Part shown: piece by piece, positions 49,872 to 55,702 of the stretch
How positions within the stretch are numbered: position 1 is the first letter of the stretch
Layout of the letters: the number at the start of each line of letters is the position of its first letter
Assembly (NCBI GenBank): GCA_024763185.1
Contig: JANTFY010000001.1
Span: forward strand, 1 to 55,702
Origin: Gammaproteobacteria bacterium
GTDB taxonomy: Bacteria; Pseudomonadota; Gammaproteobacteria; GCA-001735895
DNA length: 55,702 bases
Direction: 5' to 3'
Notes under the pieces: model-generated
What the model saw: the letters and a program-made list of their open reading frames with translations, nothing else
What the model was told of the DNA's origin: nothing
The model's database searches: none
Position numbers and translations under genes: made by a program

Positions 49872-52523
49872 ATGCCCTTAAGCTCCCTGCAATGGCTGGA
49901 TGACACGCTCGCCCAGGCCGGCACCGAAATCAAACCGATCGCCGAGGCATTGAACGAAGCGACCGATTTACTTTATAAATCCTTTACCCCGCATGCCGAC
50001 GCTGATTTACTGGTACGGCAAAAGTCCCGCTTTGTCGATCGAATTCTGACGCATTACTTCGCGCGCTACATCGGAGAGACCGAAAAAAACATAAGCGCAT
50101 TACTGGCCGTTGGTGGTTATGGGCGCGCCGAACTGCTACCTGCTTCAGACATCGATCTGATGATTTTGCTAAAAAACAAACCCGATAAAGGACTGCAGCA
50201 ACAGATTTCCGCCTTCCTGACTTTCTTGTGGGATATCGGGCTCGAGGTGGGCGCCAGCGTTCGCACTGTAAAAGACTGTGTCAGCGAGGGTCGAAATGAT
50301 GTGACGGTGATGACCAACATGATTGAGTCTCGCCTGATCACCGGTGATGAAAGGTTGTATGAGCAATACAAGCAGGCCATTTCGCCCAAGAAGATGTGGT
50401 CTTCCAAAGAGTTTTTTAAAGCCAAGCTGGAAGAGCAGAAAAACCGTCATTTACGTTTTAATGACACCGCCTATAACCTGGAACCCAACATCAAGGAGGG
50501 CCCGGGTGGTTTACGTGACATTCAAATTATTGGCTGGGTTGCCAAACGTCACTACGGAGCGCGCAACCTGAAAGAACTGGTTACACACAAGTTCCTGACC
50601 GAAGACGAATACCAGAAACTGGTCGATGGGCAGACCCATTTATGGCGCATTCGTTTTGCCCTGCACCGCCTGACCGGCCGACGTGAAGATCGCCTGTTGT
50701 TCGATTACCAGAAACAACTCGCTGAATTTTTTGGTTATCAGCAGGGTGATAACAACCTGGCCATTGAATCCTTCATGCAACAGTACTATCGCACCATTAT
50801 GGAACTGGAGCGACTCAACGAGATGTTGTTACAACTGTTTCGCCAGGAAATCCTGTTCAAACCCTTTTTCAATCGCAAACATAAACTCAATGATGACTTC
50901 CTGTTACGCCATGGATACGTTGAAGCGGTTAATGACCAGGTATTCGTCAATAATCCTTCTGCATTGATTGAAATATTCGTAGTCATGCAGTCCCGCCCTG
51001 ATATCCAGGGTGTGCATGCTGCCACCATTCGCCTGATACGCCAGAGTCGCCATTTGATAGACGATAAGTTTCGCTCTGACCCCAAAAATACCGAATTATT
51101 CATGACCTTCATGCGTAACCCGACCGGTATCATCCATCAGCTGCGGCGTATGAACAACTACGGCATACTGGCCGCCTACATACCGGTATTTGAAAAGATA
51201 GTGGGACGTATGCAATACGACCTGTTCCATGCCTATACGGTCGACCAGCACACCCTGTTTGTTATTCGCAACCTGCGCCGGTTTTCAGTTGAAGAATGGA
51301 GACATGAATTCCCGTTATGCAACCAGATACATGACCAACTGGAAAAACCGGAATTACTCTACCTGGCCGGCCTGTTTCATGACATTGCCAAGGGACGCGG
51401 TGGTGACCATAGTGTGCTGGGTGCAGAGGATGCCGAGCAATTCTGCCTGCAACACGGCATGAATCGCAAGGATACGCGGGTTGTCTCGCAGCTGGTGCGC
51501 AAGCACCTTCTAATGTCGACTACCGCCCAACGCAAAGACATCAGCGACCCCGACGTGGTTCACCAGTTTGCGCGCGAAGTCGGCAGTGAAAGCATGCTCG
51601 ATTACCTGTACCTGTTGACCGTGGCCGATATCCGCGCCACCAACCCGAAACAGTGGAATAACTGGAAAGACTCCCTGCTGCGCGAGTTATACCACGCTGC
51701 CAAGCAGGTTATACGCCAGGGTATAGAACAGGCGCCGGATGTGGAAGAAATCATCAAGGAAAACCGCGATGTAGCCTGTGACGCCATCGCGCAGGCCAAT
51801 TATGACCGTGCGGAAATTGAATCCATTTGCGGGGAATTTCCTGGTGATTACTTCCTGCATCACAAGGCGGAGGAAATACAATGGCATGTATCGTCAATAA
51901 TGGATAATCCGCGTGATAGCTCGGTGGTAAATATCCGTCAGTCGATACATTCCAAATCGACCGAAATCTTTATTTATACTCGCGATACACTGCATGTTTT
52001 TCAACGCGTGGTGGGAGTGTTAAGCAATATGAACCTGGATATTCTGTATGCGGATATCTATACCACCAGCGACAAGCAGACACTTGATACCTATATTATT
52101 CAAAATACCGAGGGTGATCCCATCACCGATGACAGCGATATCCGACAAATCCAGCAAACTTTGCTCAAAGCCGTTGCAGGCAAACATAAACCCGATATCC
52201 AGATCAACCAGCGTATGCCCAGGGTACTGAAATCTTTTATCAGCCCGACCCAGGTCCATTTTACCCAGGATTTACTCAATCACCGCACCATTATGGAAAT
52301 TACCACCGCTGACCGGCCCGACCTGTTGTATACCATTGCCAGCCTGATTACCGAAAGCGGCCTGCATGTTAACCATGCCAGAATCGCCACGCTGGGCGAG
52401 CGCGTGGAAGATATTTTTTATCTGAACGATCCACAGCACCAGGCGGTGCGTGACATGGAATTACTGGATCAATTAAAAGACCGTATTATCAATACGCTGG
52501 ATTCGCATGATCGGGTTGAATAG
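49872..52523 (+). CDS. glnD: PII uridylyltransferase / uridylyl-removing enzyme
   Basis: Primary glutamine sensor: it adds or removes UMP on PII protein (GlnB/GlnK) and so tunes glutamine synthetase and nitrogen control. The 883-aa protein has an N-terminal nucleotidyltransferase domain (ALLAVGGYGRAELLPASDIDLMIL), a GlnD-UR linker (NLEPNIKEGPGGLRDIQIIGW), an HD domain (YLAGLFHDIAKGRGGDHSVLGAEDA) and two C-terminal ACT domains (IFIYTRDTLHVFQRVVGVLS and MEITTADRPDLLYTIASLI). No PII gene is in the window. Its stop is 2 bp from the small lipoprotein stop (convergent). Confidence 0.98.
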   Translation: MPLSSLQWLDDTLAQAGTEIKPIAEALNEATDLLYKSFTPHADADLLVRQKSRFVDRILTHYFARYIGETEKNISALLAVGGYGRAELLPASDIDLMILLKNKPDKGLQQQISAFLTFLWDIGLEVGASVRTVKDCVSEGRNDVTVMTNMIESRLITGDERLYEQYKQAISPKKMWSSKEFFKAKLEEQKNRHLRFNDTAYNLEPNIKEGPGGLRDIQIIGWVAKRHYGARNLKELVTHKFLTEDEYQKLVDGQTHLWRIRFALHRLTGRREDRLLFDYQKQLAEFFGYQQGDNNLAIESFMQQYYRTIMELERLNEMLLQLFRQEILFKPFFNRKHKLNDDFLLRHGYVEAVNDQVFVNNPSALIEIFVVMQSRPDIQGVHAATIRLIRQSRHLIDDKFRSDPKNTELFMTFMRNPTGIIHQLRRMNNYGILAAYIPVFEKIVGRMQYDLFHAYTVDQHTLFVIRNLRRFSVEEWRHEFPLCNQIHDQLEKPELLYLAGLFHDIAKGRGGDHSVLGAEDAEQFCLQHGMNRKDTRVVSQLVRKHLLMSTTAQRKDISDPDVVHQFAREVGSESMLDYLYLLTVADIRATNPKQWNNWKDSLLRELYHAAKQVIRQGIEQAPDVEEIIKENRDVACDAIAQANYDRAEIESICGEFPGDYFLHHKAEEIQWHVSSIMDNPRDSSVVNIRQSIHSKSTEIFIYTRDTLHVFQRVVGVLSNMNLDILYADIYTTSDKQTLDTYIIQNTEGDPITDDSDIRQIQQTLLKAVAGKHKPDIQINQRMPRVLKSFISPTQVHFTQDLLNHRTIMEITTADRPDLLYTIASLITESGLHVNHARIATLGERVEDIFYLNDPQHQAVRDMELLDQLKDRIINTLDSHDRVE

Positions 52524-52525
52524 CG

Positions 52526-52849
52526 TTATCTCGGCACACATCGATATACCTTGAAATTTAACTTGCCCTCACTGATCTCACCATCAGCCACAATGGTATC
52601 ACCGTCAAGATTGATGGCCGAGTTACGCGCCAGTGATTCAAGTTCATCGCGCACGGCATTGGGATGACGGTTGATGCCGGCAACACTGGCCGCAGTGCTT
52701 GATGTGGTCTGGCCGAGATACTCGCATTTGCTGACCTCGTTAGCGTTCAATATGCGTACCTTTTCCCCTTCGGGGGTTAACTGCACCCAGGTACAGGCCT
52801 GTAGTATCGAAACGGTTAAAACCATAAAACCCAATTTTTTTATCGACAT
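52526..52849 (-). CDS. DUF4156-type small lipoprotein
   Basis: A 107-aa protein with a signal peptide and lipobox LQAC (Cys about 19), so probably a lipid-anchored envelope protein. The mature part has TPEGEKVRILNANEVSKCEYLGQ and NLDGDTIVADGEI, with Cys pairs in KCEYL and YRCVPR that may form a disulfide. This pattern fits DUF4156 proteins (RcsF-like size), whose function is unknown. It follows the AgmX-like gene by 38 bp on the same strand and may be the last gene of the motor operon. Confidence 0.8.
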   Translation of the reverse strand: MSIKKLGFMVLTVSILQACTWVQLTPEGEKVRILNANEVSKCEYLGQTTSSTAASVAGINRHPNAVRDELESLARNSAINLDGDTIVADGEISEGKLNFKVYRCVPR

Positions 52850-52887
52850 ATTTCTTCCTCAGTCAATCAATTGCTTGTTGCATTGTA

Positions 52888-53874
52888 TCATGAAGGCAGG
52901 AATTCGATGGGATAGGTAACCGTCACCGGTTCCACATCTTTTGCTGCGAACTTAAAGCTTTTTATGCGCCTTAGCAGACGTTTTTCCAGGTCGTGGTCAT
53001 TCAATTCGCTGGACACTATCGCCAGTTTTGACACCTCTCCGGATGGGGCAATGGTAATACGCAGAATTATTTTTCCTTTCAAACCCGGATTTTTACGTCT
53101 TGCCCGATTATACAGATTAAACAGTGCACTCTTGTTTTGATCAAAAACCAGTGTCACCTCTTCTTCGGCCCTGGCCCCAGCCCTGGTTGATTTTGTTTGG
53201 CGGGACTTCAGCGCATTCGCAGAAGAGGGTTGGTTGACCGTCTCGGGTTTGATCAATGCCTGTTGAACCTGCTGGACCTCAACAAGGGATAAGCGGGTTT
53301 GCCCTACCCGGGTGGAATAAGCTGAATTGTCAACACCGCCACTGCCGGAAACGGTGTCAGCAATTAATAATTGTCCAGGATTGGTTGCATTGCTGCCGCC
53401 TGAAGCCGAGCCGGTGGATAATTGACCCCCCACCATGTTGCTGATCTCGTCGGTGTCCATCAGGTCGGATAATTCGTTAGCCAGGGCCAGCAAGCCACTG
53501 TTCTCAGCTTTTTTTCGGGCCTGTTTTTCACCTTTTGTAAGGGGTTTGGCTGCCGTTTTAGGCCTGGTTATCTTTGTAACCTTAGGCTTGTCGTCCTTTT
53601 TAGGCTTGGGCTTGGGCTTGGCTTTTACCGGCTCGGGTTTCGGCTGCTTGATTTGCGGCCTTTGCTTTTTTTTTTCAAGCAACAGATTGGCAATACGTTC
53701 GGGGACTTCGACACGCGGTTCGCGTTTCTTCTCTGGCAGGTTTATGGACGATACCATCAGACCCAGCAACAACATCAGCGAGACAACGACCAGGCTGATG
53801 AGCTTAAACTGCCTTTCGGCGGGTGACTGGGGGCTCCAGTCCAGGGATAGACGGTGGTACTCGGAAGCCGTCAT
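52888..53874 (-). CDS. TonB/AgmX-like energy transducer
   Basis: A 328-aa single-span protein: a short cytosolic N-terminus, one membrane helix (KLISLVVVSLMLLLGLMVSS, about 25-44), and a long Lys/Pro-rich periplasmic stretch (KPEPVKAKPKPKPKKDD). A variable Ser/Gly linker follows, then a C-terminal TonB/AgmX-type domain (GKIILRITIAPSGEVSKLAI, FKFAAKDVEPVTVTYPIEFL). It should carry motion from the ExbB/ExbD motor across the periplasm. It starts 1 base from the ExbD stop (TGATG). No TonB-dependent receptor lies near, so a TolA/AgmX-like task is more likely than siderophore uptake. Confidence 0.85.
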   Translation of the reverse strand: MTASEYHRLSLDWSPQSPAERQFKLISLVVVSLMLLLGLMVSSINLPEKKREPRVEVPERIANLLLEKKKQRPQIKQPKPEPVKAKPKPKPKKDDKPKVTKITRPKTAAKPLTKGEKQARKKAENSGLLALANELSDLMDTDEISNMVGGQLSTGSASGGSNATNPGQLLIADTVSGSGGVDNSAYSTRVGQTRLSLVEVQQVQQALIKPETVNQPSSANALKSRQTKSTRAGARAEEEVTLVFDQNKSALFNLYNRARRKNPGLKGKIILRITIAPSGEVSKLAIVSSELNDHDLEKRLLRRIKSFKFAAKDVEPVTVTYPIEFLPS

Positions 53875-54389
53875 CAGGATTGACCACCGCTTTGAGGTTT
53901 CTGCATGGCCGCAAAAGCAACCTGGGTGTAATCCACCTGCCGACAGGTAGCGAGAATCTTGCGCAACAATTCATAGGAGATATTTTCATCACCCATGATC
54001 GTGATCGCCCTGGATACAGGTTTTGAGTCCGAAGTGTCACTCAAACCGGCCCGGGTCGCCTGAAATCGGAGTTCCTGTTCCAGGTCCTTGATTAAATCCT
54101 GCTCATGTTGCAAGACTTGCCGGATATCGGCTACCTTGCGCCCCTGGACCACAATATGTTGCTCTGTCACGACTAGAACCAGTGTTTCGCGCGGCACTTT
54201 TTTGGCCACCGAGGTGGGTAACTTGATGTCTTTTTTACTGGGCAGTTGTTGAACCGTCGATGAACTCACCAGTAAAAAGAACACCAGGATGGTAAAGATA
54301 TCCATCAAAGAGACCAGGTTGATCGAGGGCCGCTTGCGGGCTTCATGATGTCTTTCCATGCGTCGTGCACGACGTGACATTTGCATCAT
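53874..54389 (-). CDS. ExbD/TolR-family motor protein (second copy)
   Basis: A 171-aa protein with the ExbD layout: a basic N-terminus (RRARRMERHHEARKRPSIN), one helix with LVSLMDIFTILVFFLLVSSS, where the Asp is the proton-carrying residue, and a periplasmic domain with LPTSVAKK. A doubled ATG at 54389/54386 overlaps the previous gene by 4 bp. It differs from the other ExbD in this operon, suggesting a heteromeric motor. Confidence 0.92.
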   Translation of the reverse strand: MMQMSRRARRMERHHEARKRPSINLVSLMDIFTILVFFLLVSSSTVQQLPSKKDIKLPTSVAKKVPRETLVLVVTEQHIVVQGRKVADIRQVLQHEQDLIKDLEQELRFQATRAGLSDTSDSKPVSRAITIMGDENISYELLRKILATCRQVDYTQVAFAAMQKPQSGGQS

Positions 54390-54934
54390 GATGACGCCCC
54401 CCTTGAATTTGTGTCGCTGTTTTTCTGGCTTTCGGTTTCAGCTATTTTTGCCGGAGCATCACCAATGGAAATATTGGGAAACAATTCGACAGTTTCCACC
54501 TCGGTAAACTGAATTACATCTGCTGACCGAACATGATCCATCACCTGTATCAGCGTCTTGTAATTCACCTTCGGATCCAGCAACAAGGTGATGGCGTCTT
54601 CTTCAGGAAAACGCGATTTGATTTCGATCAGGACATCACTGAAAACCTGCCAGTTGGTTTGGTCCTGTTGTCGTTCGAGGTACTTGATTCTACCCAGGGT
54701 TGCATCCCTGATTTCAAAACTATCAGGACGTATAACCAGTTCAAGCTGTAACTTTATTTTTTGTTGTTGCTCTGGCTTTGCATCTTTAGGCGGAAGATTC
54801 AGCTCCAGGATGGTAATGCGGGAAAATACGGCGGTGATCAATAAAAAAGGGACCAGAATCACCATCAGGTTCAGGAAGGCTGTGATATTCAGCTCCACGA
54901 CTTCCTGTACGCGTTTTTTCTTGACCAGCTTCAT
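54386..54934 (-). CDS. ExbD/TolR-family motor protein (first copy)
   Basis: A 182-aa protein with MKLVKKKRVQEVVELNITAF as N-terminus and a helix (NLMVILVPFLLITAVFS). The usual proton-carrying Asp of the ExbD helix (as in the neighbour's SLMDIF) is replaced by Asn in ITAFLNLMVIL, so this copy may be inactive in proton flow. An open frame to a TTG at 54970 is rejected, since ATG at 54934 has AAGGAAA upstream. It follows exbB by 22 bp. Confidence 0.9.
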   Translation of the reverse strand: MKLVKKKRVQEVVELNITAFLNLMVILVPFLLITAVFSRITILELNLPPKDAKPEQQQKIKLQLELVIRPDSFEIRDATLGRIKYLERQQDQTNWQVFSDVLIEIKSRFPEEDAITLLLDPKVNYKTLIQVMDHVRSADVIQFTEVETVELFPNISIGDAPAKIAETESQKNSDTNSRGASS

Positions 54935-54956
54935 GCGGATATCAGTTTCCTTCCAT

Positions 54957-55574
54957 TTATTCTTCAGCAATCAAATTTAAACATTTGACCGCGGCCATTT
55001 CGATATTATCCACCAGTCTTGCCGTTTTGGTGACGAGGTAGGAATGCATCAGTATCATCGGTATTGCGGCAACCAGTCCAAAGGCGGTGGTATTCATGGC
55101 CACCGAAATACTGGAAGATAACAGGTCGGCCTTTTCGGCAGGATCAGCACCGGCAACCGCGGTAAAGGCCTGGATCAGGCCGATGATGGTACCGAGCAGC
55201 CCCAGCAGGGTGGCAATATTGGCAAAGGTCGCCAGGTAATGCGTGCGTTGTTCCAGGTCCGGCAGCACTTCCATCATGCCCTCTTCCATGGCCGATTCGA
55301 TGACTTCTCGTGATGCATTGGATTTTTTGCGTGCAAAGCCATAACTTAGCATCGTGGCCAGCGGCGTCTGTACAGTTTCGGTTAATTTCATGGCGCGCGA
55401 TAAATCTTCAGCCTTAAGCATTGGCACCAGCTGCTTCCATATTTTGTTGGTTTTACCCTGTGTTTTCATGAGGTACATGAAACGCTCCAGGGCAATGGCA
55501 AGACCCAGGGCGAGAACAATCAGGATGGGATACATAAATGCCCCACCTGTCTGAAAGAATTTTACTATTTCCAC
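54957..55574 (-). CDS. ExbB/TolQ/MotA-family proton channel protein
   Basis: A 205-aa inner-membrane protein with three helices (MYPILIVLALGLAIALERF; IATLLGLLGTIIGLIQAFTA; FGLVAAIPMILMHSYLV) and the family block AEKADLLSSSISVAMNTTAFGL. It forms the stator channel with ExbD. Starts with GTG at 55574, AAGGAG 7 bp upstream. First gene of exbB-exbD-exbD-agmX, with tight spacing throughout. Confidence 0.95.
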   Translation of the reverse strand: MEIVKFFQTGGAFMYPILIVLALGLAIALERFMYLMKTQGKTNKIWKQLVPMLKAEDLSRAMKLTETVQTPLATMLSYGFARKKSNASREVIESAMEEGMMEVLPDLEQRTHYLATFANIATLLGLLGTIIGLIQAFTAVAGADPAEKADLLSSSISVAMNTTAFGLVAAIPMILMHSYLVTKTARLVDNIEMAAVKCLNLIAEE

Positions 55575-55613
55575 GCAACAGCTCCTTAATTTCCAGTGTG
55601 CAAAGTTGTTTAA

Positions 55614-55622
55614 ATTATATCA
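55614..55622 (-). promoter_or_regulatory. Extended -10 promoter of the Exb-type motor operon
   Basis: On the minus strand TGA-TATAAT (55622-55614) is a full extended -10 (TGnTATAAT), which compensates for the lack of a good -35. It lies 40 bp before the GTG start of the ExbB gene. Confidence 0.6.
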
Positions 55623-55702
55623 GGTAAAAGAATTGGTTAAGATTGCTTCTCATCCATGATTGATGCCGGGTTAATCACTACGCATGATTATTTATCGATG
55701 TC

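Noticed and set aside
1..55702. CRISPR array, prophage, insertion sequence, tRNA or rRNA
   Set aside because: No regular spaced repeats, integrase, transposase, cloverleaf or rRNA-like sequence was seen by eye.

Overview
The window is a housekeeping-rich stretch of a gammaproteobacterial chromosome. The genus cannot be named from the sequence alone. The assignment rests on gene order: surE-pcm-(yqaA)-nlpD-rpoS; rpsB-tsf-pyrH-frr-uppS-cdsA-dxr-rseP-bamA-skp-lpxD-fabZ-lpxA; and map-glnD divergent from rpsB. A cbb3 oxidase cluster points to respiration at low oxygen. Lipid A, BamA, NlpD and Skp genes show a Gram-negative envelope. No phage, plasmid, CRISPR, rRNA or tRNA signal was seen.

Layout. 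1-4.4 kb: the N-terminal part of an exported protein running off the left edge, xseA, an unknown periplasmic protein, gltA, and a small YgaP-like membrane protein whose promoter carries a perfect 18-bp palindrome exactly between -35 and -10. 4.5-8.5 kb: a MoxR ATPase / DUF58 / transglutaminase (TgpA) triad. 8.5-13.3 kb: a Tat-type cell-wall amidase, tsaE, the NAD(P)HX repair enzyme and a PIN-PhoH protein. 13.3-18 kb: surE-pcm-yqaA-nlpD-rpoS, ending in a formylglycine-enzyme-like exported protein. 18.1-18.6 kb: an Smr-domain protein. 18.64-19.20 kb: a gene-free element of about 557 bp with long imperfect terminal inverted repeats and nested internal palindromes.

19.2-28.5 kb: cytochrome cbb3 oxidase genes. 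ccoS-ccoI (copper loading and assembly) lie on the minus strand; ccoN-O-Q-P, an unknown 95-aa membrane protein, ccoG, ccoH and a TauE/SafE-type membrane protein lie on the plus strand. A 546-bp regulatory gap separates the two sets. 28.5-35.9 kb: truD, tsaB, a small TPR protein and a giant exported protein of about 1655 aa (beta-propeller, Fn3-like, TPR, transglutaminase-like, TPR). 36-48.8 kb: the lipid A / outer-membrane / isoprenoid / translation cluster on the minus strand. S2 carries a 91-residue tail with eight AATKK repeats, and the rpsB leader has a GC-rich discriminator and a strong hairpin. 49-52.5 kb: map and glnD. 52.5-55.6 kb: a small lipoprotein and a Tol/Exb-type motor operon (ExbB, two ExbD, one TonB/AgmX-like transducer).

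The most unusual items are the nested-palindrome element, the giant propeller-TPR-transglutaminase protein (possibly tied to the ExbB/ExbD/AgmX motor), the S2 histone-like tail, and the palindrome-gated promoter of the YgaP-like gene. Several starts are GTG or TTG (bamA, skp, dxr, tsf, cdsA, ccoS, exbB, tsaB), so start choices there rest on family N-termini and ribosome binding sites.
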